The notes under the pieces are model-generated. The model was not told where the DNA came from and ran no database searches. It saw nothing but the letters and a program-made list of their open reading frames with translations. A stretch of 64,000 nt of DNA from Olivibacter oleidegradans (GTDB lineage Bacteria > Bacteroidota > Bacteroidia > Sphingobacteriales > Sphingobacteriaceae), in contig NZ_JBHLWO010000001.1 in assembly GCF_042432805.1 (NCBI RefSeq), positions 1,736,001 through 1,800,000 on the forward strand. Reading direction: 5' to 3'. Shown here in pieces: positions 36,227 to 45,558 of the stretch. Each line of letters opens with the position of its first letter. Position 1 is the stretch's first letter. The position numbers were made by a program, and so were the translations under genes.

Positions 36227-36907
36227 ATGACTGATAAACATTTTCTTATTGATGAAAGTAACGCTTTTTATGCACATCCAGACGCCTCAACCGATAACTC
36301 GCTATTGGAAATTCACTATCAAAGTTGTGGTGTGACCGGAATTGTTTACGGAGAATATATCCGTCTTCCGCGAAAAGGCTGTTTTACGAAAGGCGATATG
36401 AAATTGAAATTAGGATCCTATAACAAAACAGGAATCTCCGATTTCTTCGTTGATAATGACCATAACGTATACTTGGATGATGTCGAAGCGTATTTACGGA
36501 CCTTCAGTCCTTCAACCGAGATTTACAAACTGAGAGCGAGTGAACACGGTCTCTTGAAGCAAAAAAATTGGGAACTTTTTATGCCTAAGCCCCGTTCGGA
36601 TATCACACAAGCTGATGAGAAAGAAGGCTTGATACAGTTAGCCCATGGGGATGGTATCATCCTTGCTCAAAAACTAGCCATTCAATTTGGATTACAGATA
36701 GATGCCCGGTCGGGGGTTAACTTACTGGCCGCCATCTGCCTGAAGATGATGTCAATAAATGAACTTACAGCACTTACACTCCTGCATGGTATTTGGAACG
36801 AGGATCAATCGAAAGAACTTGTATATCAGGCAGAAAGTGATGTTAATTACTATAGTGATAGGATTACATTTTTAGAATATCGGGTCGTTAATGAGATGCT
36901 TATGTAA
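36227..36907 (+). CDS. Hypothetical protein, 226 aa
   Basis: Not recognised. Soluble, without signal peptide. The first half has beta-strand character with Gly/Tyr and a YGEYIRLPRKGCFTKGDMKL segment. The second half is helical (LIQLAHGDGIILAQKLAIQF, GVNLLAAICLKMMSINELTA). An AraC-type regulator follows 171 bases downstream on the same strand. No functional inference is safe. Confidence 0.6.
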   Translation: MTDKHFLIDESNAFYAHPDASTDNSLLEIHYQSCGVTGIVYGEYIRLPRKGCFTKGDMKLKLGSYNKTGISDFFVDNDHNVYLDDVEAYLRTFSPSTEIYKLRASEHGLLKQKNWELFMPKPRSDITQADEKEGLIQLAHGDGIILAQKLAIQFGLQIDARSGVNLLAAICLKMMSINELTALTLLHGIWNEDQSKELVYQAESDVNYYSDRITFLEYRVVNEMLM

Positions 36908-37078
36908 AACGTTTACTTCCCATATATTCATTACAGATCCCTGTCGTTAGTACATTGCCGTTTTTGGCAGACAAGCACGGATGTCCTTTATGTAAGGCAT
37001 TCTCCATTTCTAAAACTCTTTAGCATGATGATTGTTTTTTCCTTTATTTTAACAAAAATTTAAATACAATTTCAATCT

Positions 37079-37888
37079 ATGCCATTAAATCCAAAGCTAA
37101 CGCGTATTCAGGGACACAATCGAATCAAAGAAGCTTTAATACTTGATGCTGAATGCTATATAATTCTTTGGATAACAGGGGGTAAAGGTGTTTTAAAGAT
37201 CGACTGTGAGGAGTATGAGCTTATAACTAATCGAGTATTTTATATGATGCCCGGCCAAAAAGTATCGTTTGTTAAGTTGCCGCAGACAGGGTATATTTTA
37301 CATTTTACGGAAGAATTTCTGATTAATTCAACAGAAAATAGGGGAAAGAACATCTTGTTGGAGTGGTTGTTCATACCTCAAGTTTTTTTTGATCCGGATG
37401 ATATACAGTTATTGGATTTTAAATCGCTTTGGGAAATATTGGAGCGAAATTGGAAGCAGGAATCTTTGGGTTTTCTAATTGCAAAATTAATCAATTTAAT
37501 TTGGGTTTATCCACAGGCCATTCAGATGAGAAGTAGAGATAGCCGATTATTAAAAGAAGAATGGACGTTAATAAAGCATTTGAAAAGAAATGTCGAGCTG
37601 TATTACAAAGAGCGTAAGGATTCGAGTTTCTATGCAAAAGAACTGAATGTGCCGCTTTGGCGTTTAAATAAGATTGCCAGACAGGTGTTGGGTTCTTCTG
37701 TACATGATATTGTGCTGGCAAGAACCTTACTGGAGGCAAAACGGCTTCTTACTACTACACGTCGTTCCATAAAAGAGATCAACTTTGAACTGGGATTTAA
37801 AGATCCTTCTTATTTTAATAAGGTATTTAAAAGACTTTGTGGTGTCTCGCCGAGTACCTATCGTACTCAAGAAAGACGCTCTGATTAA
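37079..37888 (+). CDS. AraC-family transcriptional regulator
   Basis: 269 aa. The N-terminal half is a cupin-like effector domain (ITGGKGVLKIDCEEYELI, YMMPGQKVSFVKLPQTGYIL). The C-terminal part carries two helix-turn-helix motifs: FYAKELNVPLWRLNKIARQV (about 182-201) and SIKEINFELGFKDPSYFNKV followed by GVSPSTYR (about 221-255), the AraC signature. It probably controls a sugar or stress response gene; the target is not apparent. It ends 11 bases from the convergent pseudouridine synthase gene. Confidence 0.9.
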   Translation: MPLNPKLTRIQGHNRIKEALILDAECYIILWITGGKGVLKIDCEEYELITNRVFYMMPGQKVSFVKLPQTGYILHFTEEFLINSTENRGKNILLEWLFIPQVFFDPDDIQLLDFKSLWEILERNWKQESLGFLIAKLINLIWVYPQAIQMRSRDSRLLKEEWTLIKHLKRNVELYYKERKDSSFYAKELNVPLWRLNKIARQVLGSSVHDIVLARTLLEAKRLLTTTRRSIKEINFELGFKDPSYFNKVFKRLCGVSPSTYRTQERRSD

Positions 37889-37899
37889 GTTCGCCTATC

Positions 37900-38598
37900 C
37901 TAGAGAGAAGGAATTTGCTTAAAGCTATTCCATAATTGTGCGTCGGGAATCGGCGCTTCCAAGTAAACCGATCGATGGTCGATAGGATGTGGAAAACGCA
38001 ATTGCTTGGCATGTAGTGCGATAGCTCTTCTGGGCTTCTCGCGTGGAAAGCCGTATTTATAGTCGCCAACTATGGGACAACCGATGGCTGCTAACTGCGC
38101 TCTGATCTGATGTGTGCGACCCGTAAAGGGATATACCTCAATTAAAAAGAAATCGTCCGCTTTTTCTAAGAGGCGATAAGCCAATTCTGCTTTGACACTA
38201 TGGGGTTGGGGTTCGTTATGGGTATAGCTGATGTTCTGCTCTTTGTCGCGCGTCAGCCAATGAACTAGTTTGTCAGATGGGACAAGGGGAGGATTCGCGA
38301 CAATAGCCCAATAAGTCTTTTCAACCAGTCTGGCTTTAAAGAGGGCTATCATGCCTTCGAGAGCCACAGGTGTCTTAGCAAAAAGTAATAATCCACTTAC
38401 CCTGCGATCAAGCCGATGGACCGCGCGCGTTTGTATGTCCTTATGATGCTTCTCACTTAAATAAGCACTCAGCATTTCCTCCAATGCTCTTTTTTCTTTG
38501 GCAGAGGCCTCTACCAAATAACCGGATGGTTTATTGATAGCAACTAGGTGCTCATCTTCGTAAAGAATATGTTGATCTATTTTAGGCATAAACAGCAT
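37900..38598 (-). CDS. RluA-family RNA pseudouridine synthase
   Basis: About 232 aa from ATG 38598; GTG 38604 and ATG 38589 are in-frame alternatives. Motif I with the catalytic Asp is RAVHRLDRRVSGLLLF (about residues 59-74), preceded by LYEDEHLVAINKPSG. Motif II/III elements follow: PFTGRTHQIRAQLAAIGCPI and GDYKYG. The compact size without an S4 domain resembles TruC (tRNA U65) more than RluA/C/D. It isomerises uridine to pseudouridine in tRNA or rRNA. Confidence 0.93.
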   Translation of the reverse strand: MLFMPKIDQHILYEDEHLVAINKPSGYLVEASAKEKRALEEMLSAYLSEKHHKDIQTRAVHRLDRRVSGLLLFAKTPVALEGMIALFKARLVEKTYWAIVANPPLVPSDKLVHWLTRDKEQNISYTHNEPQPHSVKAELAYRLLEKADDFFLIEVYPFTGRTHQIRAQLAAIGCPIVGDYKYGFPREKPRRAIALHAKQLRFPHPIDHRSVYLEAPIPDAQLWNSFKQIPSL

Positions 38599-38739
38599 TC
38601 GCACGATATCAATGCAAAGATAATAAAAAGATCATTTCGGCTATATAAGAAAGGAAAATCTAACATAGACGAAAAAAATTAACTTGTAATTGCTTGATAC
38701 CCTAGTTATTGCTATATTCATTGGGTCATTAAAAAAGCC

Positions 38740-39495
38740 ATGCTACGAACCATAATATACCTACTTTTACTCCATTTTTTGCCTACTGGTGTCATTGCCC
38801 AAAGCCAGTACCCATCACATACGGCCTTTGCTACTTCTCTTGGCGTTCAATTAGGTTCAGCCGGTATTGGTGTCGAATTTAATTATCCGATTTATAATAA
38901 TTTGAGTATAAGGTGGCAAGCAAATTACTTGCCTGAAGTGCGCAAACACTATCATGGGTTAATATATCAACCACAGCGGACATTAACGGGCGTGAATATG
39001 GATTGGCAACCGCTTTTTGGAGGGAATAGTTGGTTTGCGCGGAAGTGGTTTGTTGCTTTTGGTTTCTATTACTTTTTGAAACATCAGATGAGTACATTTA
39101 GGGAATCCAGGGTGATTGGTGAACCGAGGGAAAAGTATTACGAAGTTGATTTGGGTAAAGTAAGACCTTATTTAGGTATGGGGATTGGCCGGCTAGTGCT
39201 TACTGAACGTCTTTTTCTCAATCTGAATGGTGGATTTTTTATTCCCACCGCCAAAACCAAGGTTGAAATGGTTCATAAAGAACAGTATGACCCAAGCGTT
39301 ATTGATCGGGTTGAAAGAGAAGAACAGAATAGATACAACCGTGTCTGGGCACATCTGGCAACCTCACTGAACATCCAAGTTGGGTTGTTTTATAATTTTG
39401 CATATCGATTTAATACCTATCAATGGCAGCCTAAGGAATGGAATAATAAAAAGAAGAAAAATTATAGACCATCAAAAAATCAACAATTCCGTTAA
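38740..39495 (+). CDS. Outer-membrane beta-barrel-like protein
   Basis: 251 aa. A signal peptide (about 1-20, ending VIAQS) is followed by strands rich in alternating hydrophobic/aromatic residues (GVQLGSAGIGVEFNYPIYNN, LSIRWQANYL, KWFVAFGFYYF, GKVRPYLGMGIGRLVL), and a very basic C-terminal tail (NNKKKKNYRPSKNQ). It resembles PorT/OmpA-type small barrels. It is followed 17 bases later by an acyltransferase-like membrane protein gene. Confidence 0.65.
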   Translation: MLRTIIYLLLLHFLPTGVIAQSQYPSHTAFATSLGVQLGSAGIGVEFNYPIYNNLSIRWQANYLPEVRKHYHGLIYQPQRTLTGVNMDWQPLFGGNSWFARKWFVAFGFYYFLKHQMSTFRESRVIGEPREKYYEVDLGKVRPYLGMGIGRLVLTERLFLNLNGGFFIPTAKTKVEMVHKEQYDPSVIDRVEREEQNRYNRVWAHLATSLNIQVGLFYNFAYRFNTYQWQPKEWNNKKKKNYRPSKNQQFR

Positions 39496-39512
39496 AGCTA
39501 ATACATAGCAAT

Positions 39513-40709
39513 ATGAACGTAAAGAAAGTTGCTTCCGAAAGAATCTTGTCAGTTGATATCATGCGTGGTCTTACGTTGCTGCTGATGTTGTTTGTGAACG
39601 ATTTGTTCGAACCGGGAGTCCCTGCTTGGTTACTCCATACAAAGGTGGATGTTGATGGAATGGGACTGGCGGATTGGGTGTTTCCCGGCTTCTTATTTAT
39701 AGTGGGAGTGTCAGTGCCATATGCGATCCGTTCTAGACTGAATGAGGGAGAATCGAAGAGGCAAATAATCGGACATATCGCGGTGCGTACCCTGAGCTTA
39801 CTTATTATTGGTGTTTATATCGTTAATATAGAACGTTTAAACGAATTGCTTACCGGAATGAGCAGGTATGCTTGGGCAATTTTGCTTTATGTGGGTGTTT
39901 TTTTAATTTGGAATAACTATCCTGACCGGCAGGAGCAGCGAATTTTTTTTGCATTAAAAGGATTGGGACTGGTAATCATGCTGATACTCGCTTTTATTTT
40001 TAGGGCGGGTGAGCCTGGAAATGTGTTGTGGTTAGAAACAAGTTGGTGGGGTATTTTAGGATTAATAGGTTGGGGATATTTTGTTGCGGCTTTAGCTAGC
40101 CTACTATTGAATGGACAAATAGTAGCACTTCTTTGTTTATGGATTTTTTTTGTTATATTGAATGTACTGTCTAGCTCGGGTACACTGGTTTGGCCCGAAA
40201 TGATCAATTCAGTATTTGGGGTAGTACTTGACGGCAATATTCCCTCTATTGTTCTAATAGGGGTAATCGTTGGTATTCTAATCAAAAGTGAGAAGCTTGC
40301 AAAGGAGAAGATCGTATTCCTAATTAGCTTAATGGGAACGTTCAGTTTACTGTTGGGATTCTTTCTTCGAAACTGGTTTATTCTATCTAAGATTGGCGGG
40401 ACACCAAGCTGGGCATTCGTCTGTAATGGTATAAGTCTTTTAATATATGTTTTTTTATATTTTTTGGTTGATATAAAAAGATATAGTACGCGCTGGGGTA
40501 ATTTATTTCGTTTTGCAGGAAGAAACTCCTTAACAACCTATTTGGCTCCGGATGTCATTTATTTCGTCTGTTGGGGTTGGGGGATCTCTTTTTTTTATAA
40601 GCAAACATCCAGTCAATTATTGGCGATAGGAGGTTCGATGATATGGGCTTTTCTTATGCTTGGATTTGCCTGGCTCTTAACACGTATGCATATACGCTTA
40701 AAATTATAA
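39513..40709 (+). CDS. DUF5009 / heparan-alpha-glucosaminide N-acetyltransferase-like membrane protein
   Basis: 398 aa with about ten hydrophobic helices. The N-terminal signature RILSVDIMRGLTLLLMLFVN, with a conserved Asp-x-x-Arg-Gly, and ADWVFPGFLFIVGVSVPYAI match the DUF5009/HGSNAT-type acyltransferases. These move an acetyl group across the membrane to sugars. It is probably in an operon with the barrel protein upstream (gap 17 bases). Confidence 0.87.
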   Translation: MNVKKVASERILSVDIMRGLTLLLMLFVNDLFEPGVPAWLLHTKVDVDGMGLADWVFPGFLFIVGVSVPYAIRSRLNEGESKRQIIGHIAVRTLSLLIIGVYIVNIERLNELLTGMSRYAWAILLYVGVFLIWNNYPDRQEQRIFFALKGLGLVIMLILAFIFRAGEPGNVLWLETSWWGILGLIGWGYFVAALASLLLNGQIVALLCLWIFFVILNVLSSSGTLVWPEMINSVFGVVLDGNIPSIVLIGVIVGILIKSEKLAKEKIVFLISLMGTFSLLLGFFLRNWFILSKIGGTPSWAFVCNGISLLIYVFLYFLVDIKRYSTRWGNLFRFAGRNSLTTYLAPDVIYFVCWGWGISFFYKQTSSQLLAIGGSMIWAFLMLGFAWLLTRMHIRLKL

Positions 40710-40736
40710 TATTAAAAGTAAACGAATATAAATTGA

Positions 40737-40760
40737 AGCGAATTGCCGAAGCAATTCGCT
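40737..40760 (+). terminator. 10-bp hairpin with CGAA loop after the DUF5009 gene
   Basis: AGCGAATTGC and GCAATTCGCT enclose CGAA, about 28 bases past the stop. No long T-tract follows. Confidence 0.55.
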
Positions 40761-40796
40761 CTATCATGATGGTTAGCGTTATTCGTTGTGGTACAG

Positions 40797-40961
40797 CTAG
40801 TTGATACTTGCTGGTGCGGCCTTTTTGTAAAAAACCTCTCCATTGTCGCTTAATAAGTTAAGCGCGTTGACTAAATTATTCACTTCTTCCGCCTTTACTT
40901 CCCGGAGCACGATGGTGACCTCCCCTCGGTATCGCATATAAATATAAAATAGTGTTAGCAT
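40797..40961 (-). CDS. Possible small protein, 54 aa
   Basis: ATG 40961 to TAG 40797; a second in-frame ATG at 40937 would give 46 aa. The predicted product contains MRYRGEVTIVLREVKAEEVN and NLVNALNLLSDNGEVFYKKA, a plausible beta-alpha pattern with charged residues. It stands between the DUF5009 terminator and the GntR gene. Family unknown. Confidence 0.4.
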   Translation of the reverse strand: MLTLFYIYMRYRGEVTIVLREVKAEEVNNLVNALNLLSDNGEVFYKKAAPASIN

Positions 40962-41103
40962 CACATTTCGCTAGGTAAGCAAATGTAGGTTTTTGAAACG
41001 GTTTGTCAATCAACACTTTTGGAGCATTATTTCTCAAAAAAGCGAGGTGTTATACGATGGAGGAAAATTATTCTTGAACTACGTCGCACGAAATAGGCCT
41101 ATA

Positions 41104-42126
41104 TTAAAGAGAGTTTCTTAAGATAAGCTTTGTTGGATTACGATGTCTAATAATTTTTTTTCCTTCAATAGTTTCTGCTACTTTTTTTGCCATCGCCTCA
41201 AAATCAGATGAAATTACAGTAATGCCTCCTTCCAGGATTTCCTTGACGTCCGTGTCGTTATAGGAAATTAAACCAATATCCTCGCCTAGACGATATTTTT
41301 TTCTGCGAGCAAGTTTGATGAGTGCTACATCATCTGTGTCATACCTGCTAAAGGTTATGTATACATTGCCTCTATAAAAGTTGGCAGACGAAATCTCGTG
41401 TTGAATAATATAAGGATATTGATGCTCCTGGCAGAATTGCAAGAAACCTTCGATGACCAAACGAGCATGAAACGCTTCAGGTGGCACAATTAATATCAAC
41501 TGCTTATATTTTGCAAGCTGCGCTTCAACTTCCGATAGTGCATCGTAAATATCAGACTTGAAGTCCTGATAAATGGAAGAATAATTTCCCTGAAGATGAG
41601 CTTGGTCGAAATCTATCAAGATCCTTTTAGGAGCAGGTATGCTATTTAATATGGTAGAAACATCCTCTTTAAGGTAAGCCGCGATTACAAAATGCGTATA
41701 ACTGTGAATGTTTTCGGTAATAAGTTTTTCGAAAACCTTGGAATTATGATGATGAAAATAAACGTCAATATCTGCTTTATCTTTAATGGCTTCAAACAGC
41801 GTATGATAAAATTTGTCTCGCATAAGATTCATTTTATCAAGCAGGAGAAAAACGCGAAAACTGTGATCAACTGATTTTTTCCGCACATAGTACCCCTTTC
41901 TGTAAACCGACTCAATAATTCCTTTTTCGAGCAGATAGTTCAAACCTTTTAGAACCGTTTCCTTACTGATACCAAACTGATGCTCAAATTGCTTAAGTGA
42001 GGGTAAGCGCTCGTTTAACTGTAGTTCACTCCTTTCAATTAATTGCAATATATGGTCGACGAGCTGTAGGTATTTCATTCGTTGCGCTGAAGAATCTCTG
42101 TTCTCTTGCAGGTTTTTAGTTTCCAT
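41104..42126 (-). CDS. GntR-family transcriptional regulator with sugar-binding-like effector domain
   Basis: 340 aa. The N-terminal winged helix (about 15-80: LQLNERLPSLKQFEHQFGIS, KETVLKGLNYLLEKGIIESV, YRKGYYV) is the GntR type. The C-terminal part (about 88-335) resembles a periplasmic-binding-protein fold of LacI type (FRVFLLLDKMNLMRDKFYHT, ILIDFDQAHL, IGLISYNDTDVKEILEGGIT, VISSDF). It is divergent from the large PUL (182 bases to the susC start), so it is its likely regulator, presumably sensing a sugar released inside the cell. Confidence 0.9.
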   Translation of the reverse strand: METKNLQENRDSSAQRMKYLQLVDHILQLIERSELQLNERLPSLKQFEHQFGISKETVLKGLNYLLEKGIIESVYRKGYYVRKKSVDHSFRVFLLLDKMNLMRDKFYHTLFEAIKDKADIDVYFHHHNSKVFEKLITENIHSYTHFVIAAYLKEDVSTILNSIPAPKRILIDFDQAHLQGNYSSIYQDFKSDIYDALSEVEAQLAKYKQLILIVPPEAFHARLVIEGFLQFCQEHQYPYIIQHEISSANFYRGNVYITFSRYDTDDVALIKLARRKKYRLGEDIGLISYNDTDVKEILEGGITVISSDFEAMAKKVAETIEGKKIIRHRNPTKLILRNSL

Positions 42127-42155
42127 ATACGTTAAGGTGTTATTCCTACCAAAGC

Positions 42156-42166
42156 AAACCAGGTTT
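42156..42166. promoter_or_regulatory. Palindrome between GntR gene and susC, candidate operator
   Basis: AAACC-A-GGTTT at 42156-42166. Nearby CCAAAG and CTTTGG form a wider inverted pair. The site sits 30 bases upstream of the GntR gene and upstream of the candidate susC promoter, a suitable place for autoregulation. Inference from position and symmetry only. Confidence 0.3.
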
Positions 42167-42220
42167 CTTGAAGATAATTGGTTTATAAAAACACTTTGGC
42201 AAGCGAAATTAAAAAAAATG

Positions 42221-42251
42221 TTTGGAATTTGAAATTGATTTCCTAATATTG
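42221..42251 (+). promoter_or_regulatory. Candidate Bacteroidota promoter for the large PUL
   Basis: TTTG at 42221-42224 is followed after 19 bases by TAATATTG (42244-42251), one mismatch from the TAnnTTTG -7 element of Bacteroidota housekeeping promoters. Transcription would start about 50 bases upstream of the susC ATG at 42309. An ACCAG tandem motif (about 42268-42285) lies just downstream. Confidence 0.4.
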
Positions 42252-42308
42252 CGATGTGGTTTTCTTACCAGACCAGACCATACCAATTAAAACTAAATTA
42301 ATGAAACC

Positions 42309-45300
42309 ATGTGTAGGCTTTTTTTAATCTTTCTCTGCGCTCTAATCGGAATGGGAACCGTGTCGGCGCAACAAAAACGAACAATTTCAGGTGTAGTTGC
42401 GGATGAAATAACTGGACAACCCTTACCTAGCGTTACTATATCGGTGGCTGGGAAACAACAGCGAACAAAAACGGACGCAAAGGGAAAGTACATACTTGAA
42501 TTAGAACCCTCTGACCGAACTCTAACCTTTTCGTTGGTCGGCTACGAAACGCAAACCCAAACGTTTCAAGAAAATCGAACATTACTTAACGTACTGTTGA
42601 AAGAAAAAAAGGAATTATTGAATGAGGTTGTGGTAGTGGGATATGGTACCCAACGAAAAATCGAGACGACGGGTTCTATTGCTTCCGTAAAAGCTGATGA
42701 GCTGACCCAGATGCCGGTTGTGAATGTGGCGCAAGGACTTCAATCGCGGGTTTCAGGTGTTCAGATTAATCAAAATTCAGGCTCGCCGGGAGGAAATGTG
42801 AGTGTACGGATACGGGGAACGAACTCCATCAATGGTAATTCGGAACCGCTTTATATTGTAGACGGAATACAGATTTCAAACAGTGGGGGTATTAATGATG
42901 TCAGTCCGCTTTCTACGATTAACCCGAATGATATTGAATCGGTCGAGGTACTGAAGGATGCTTCGGCTTCTGCTATATATGGTGCGCGGGCGGCGAATGG
43001 CGTAGTACTGATTACTACAAAAAGAGGCAAAGAAGGTGCTACCCGCATTGCGCTGGAGAGTTACTATGGGATACAGAAGGTAGGTAAAAAACTTGATCTA
43101 TTAAATGCGACTGAATTTGCTACATTAGAGAATGAGGTGTTTAAAGATAATTATTATCCAGATCCTGCATCTTTGGGTGAGGGCGTAGATTGGCAGGATC
43201 TAATTTTTCAAAGTGCTCCTATTAATAACCAACAGTTAGCTATAAATGGAGGTAACGAAAAAACACAGTTATCGCTATCCTTAAATTATTTTAAGCAGGA
43301 TGGAATTATTGTGAATTCTGATTTCACACGTTATTCGTATCGCTTAAATGTGGATCATAAAATTAGTGATCGCCTGAAAATAGGAACGAGTATTTTAGGT
43401 AGTTATTCTACGAATAATGGTGTTAATGCGGGTGCCGAAACATTAGATGGTGGCGGGGTGGTAACCGGAAGTGTTTTGGGAGCAGCTGTTGGTGCTCCAC
43501 CAGTATTGCAGGCGTATAAACCCGACGGTTCAGTATTTCCATTTGGCGAGCAAGGAAATGGTAGGTATAGGGAGGTAGTAAACCCGCTCAATTTCACCGA
43601 AATCTTACAGCGAAATAATATTAAAAGGACCTTGATCAATTTATTTGGCGAATATACGATTTTGCCAGGTTTGGTTTACAGAGCCTCCTTTAATTCGGAT
43701 ATTGAGAACCGTTTATATGATAACTACTCTCCCTTGTCTATTTTAAATGCTGCTGATATTAATGAGAATTCGGGTTCGGGGTCGAAGGAAAATCGCGACT
43801 ATCTTAACTTGCTACATGAGAGTTTATTAACCTATACAACTAAAATTGGTGAAGATCATTCCTTGAAATTTACGGGTTTGTTTGCTACGCAAACAGAAAA
43901 ATATAAAATGAACAGGATCAGCGCAACGGGCTTTCCAAATGATGCGACGGCAAATGAAGCTTTACAGCTTGCTTTAAACCGGACGGTATTGAGCGAAAGA
44001 ACGTCGCAAAGATTGGATTCTTATATGGGGCGGGTTAACTACGGATTTAGAGACAAATACTTTTTGGATGTTACAGCACGTGTGGATGGATCAAGCAAAT
44101 TTGGAGCTAATAATAAATACGGCTTTTTTCCCGCTATATCCGGCGCCTGGCGAGTAATTGAAGAACCTTTTCTAAAGGATATAAATGGGATATCTGATTT
44201 AAAACTCCGCGCTAGTTATGGTATCAGTGGAAATGCTGGGGGTATTATACCCTATCAGTCGCTCGCAACGGTAGCTTCTAATGGTGGCTATAATATGAAT
44301 CATACATGGCTTACCGCGATCGGGCCGATGGGTATTGCGAACCCAAATTTACGCTGGGAAAAATCGAAGCAATTGGATATTGGGCTGGATCTTAGCTTAT
44401 TTAACAATCGGCTATCGTTTGTAGGAGATTATTATCATAAACGTACAGACGATTTACTATATGTGCTGGCCCTTCCTTTATCTTCCGGATATCCTACCAT
44501 GACGGGGAATTATGCATCCTTGGAGAATAAAGGAGTAGAACTGGCGGCGAATGCGACAATTTTTGAGGGCGATTTCAAGTGGTCGGTAGCGGCTAATGTG
44601 ACGATAAACAGAAATAAAGTGCTGGATTTAGATGGCGGCGTGACACAGGAGCGGTTCATTACAAATTATACACTGCTCAAAGTGGGTGAGCCGCTTGGTG
44701 TTTTTAAAACCTACGTCTTTGATGGAATCAACCAAAGTGCAGAGGAGATTGTTCCGGGCTACGATGGCCGAGTAGGTGGGCATAAAGTAAAGGACATCAA
44801 CAATGATGGAATTATTAATTCGAATGACCAAATCATTACAGGAAACCCTAATCCTAAATTTATTTATGGCTTCTCTACCAATTTAAGCTATAAAAACTTC
44901 GATTTGAGCGTATTCTTATCGGGAACACAGGGCAATGATATTTATAACATCAGTAGACTGTCATTTGAAAACCCCATCGGGCAACGGAATCTATTTAAAG
45001 GGGTGGTGAATCGTTGGACACCGGAGAATCACAGCAATCAATATGTCAGTCCTTTCGTAGGGGGAAGATTGCCGATAAGCGATTACTCCATGGAAGATGG
45101 TTCTTACCTACGCTTACGTAATGTGACTTTGGGATATAGATTGTCAGGACTAAAAGGTGTATTGCGTGATCTGAGAATATACGTAAGTGGCAATAATCTT
45201 TTTACAATTACTGATTATTCGGGTTATGATCCGGAGGTAAACACTTTTGCAGGTTCAAACAAGGAGATTGGGGTTGATAATTTGGTTTATCCGCAAGCCA

Positions 45301-45335
45301 GATCATTCATAGCGGGTATTCAGGTGAATTTTTAA
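42309..45335 (+). CDS. SusC/RagA-family TonB-linked outer-membrane protein
   Basis: 1008 aa, no STN domain. Signal peptide about 1-20 (ends VSAQQ), carboxypeptidase-regulatory-like domain about 25-95 (ISGVVADEITGQPLPSVTIS), the VVVVGYGTQRKIETTGS segment, plug motifs PLYIVDGIQIS and VLKDASASAIYGARAANGVV, and a barrel ending SFIAGIQVNF. First gene of the largest PUL in the window, divergent from a GntR regulator. It should import the products of the surface hydrolases encoded downstream. Confidence 0.96.
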   Translation: MCRLFLIFLCALIGMGTVSAQQKRTISGVVADEITGQPLPSVTISVAGKQQRTKTDAKGKYILELEPSDRTLTFSLVGYETQTQTFQENRTLLNVLLKEKKELLNEVVVVGYGTQRKIETTGSIASVKADELTQMPVVNVAQGLQSRVSGVQINQNSGSPGGNVSVRIRGTNSINGNSEPLYIVDGIQISNSGGINDVSPLSTINPNDIESVEVLKDASASAIYGARAANGVVLITTKRGKEGATRIALESYYGIQKVGKKLDLLNATEFATLENEVFKDNYYPDPASLGEGVDWQDLIFQSAPINNQQLAINGGNEKTQLSLSLNYFKQDGIIVNSDFTRYSYRLNVDHKISDRLKIGTSILGSYSTNNGVNAGAETLDGGGVVTGSVLGAAVGAPPVLQAYKPDGSVFPFGEQGNGRYREVVNPLNFTEILQRNNIKRTLINLFGEYTILPGLVYRASFNSDIENRLYDNYSPLSILNAADINENSGSGSKENRDYLNLLHESLLTYTTKIGEDHSLKFTGLFATQTEKYKMNRISATGFPNDATANEALQLALNRTVLSERTSQRLDSYMGRVNYGFRDKYFLDVTARVDGSSKFGANNKYGFFPAISGAWRVIEEPFLKDINGISDLKLRASYGISGNAGGIIPYQSLATVASNGGYNMNHTWLTAIGPMGIANPNLRWEKSKQLDIGLDLSLFNNRLSFVGDYYHKRTDDLLYVLALPLSSGYPTMTGNYASLENKGVELAANATIFEGDFKWSVAANVTINRNKVLDLDGGVTQERFITNYTLLKVGEPLGVFKTYVFDGINQSAEEIVPGYDGRVGGHKVKDINNDGIINSNDQIITGNPNPKFIYGFSTNLSYKNFDLSVFLSGTQGNDIYNISRLSFENPIGQRNLFKGVVNRWTPENHSNQYVSPFVGGRLPISDYSMEDGSYLRLRNVTLGYRLSGLKGVLRDLRIYVSGNNLFTITDYSGYDPEVNTFAGSNKEIGVDNLVYPQARSFIAGIQVNF

Positions 45336-45357
45336 GTGCTCTCTAAAAAGTAAACAG

Positions 45358-45537
45358 ATGAACCCGACACGAAGGCTCCATCTAACCATTAAACCGTCGG
45401 AGGCAGCATGAACCGAGTGAACCGAACGAAGTGAGCTCACGAATACCTTAGAATACCAATTTAATGAGTAAACGAGCTCATGAATACCATTGAAAATAAA
45501 TACTTATGAATAATGCCTTTAGAAACATGCAATAATG
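45358..45537 (+). other. Linker between susC and susD filled with overlapping mini reading frames
   Basis: Five tiny frames run through the gap: ATG 45358 (17 codons), 45408 (8), 45464 (9), 45480 (9) and 45506 (9). Frames 1/2 and 4/5 overlap by the ATGA motif, and the last one ends TAATG, sharing one base with an ATG at 45535 in the susD frame. Seven ATGA tetramers occur in about 200 bases. GAGCTCA(C/T)GAATACC appears twice (45433-45447, 45474-45488). No individual peptide is claimed to be functional. Confidence 0.5.
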
Positions 45538-45558
45538 AATAAACAAAAATGTAAACAG

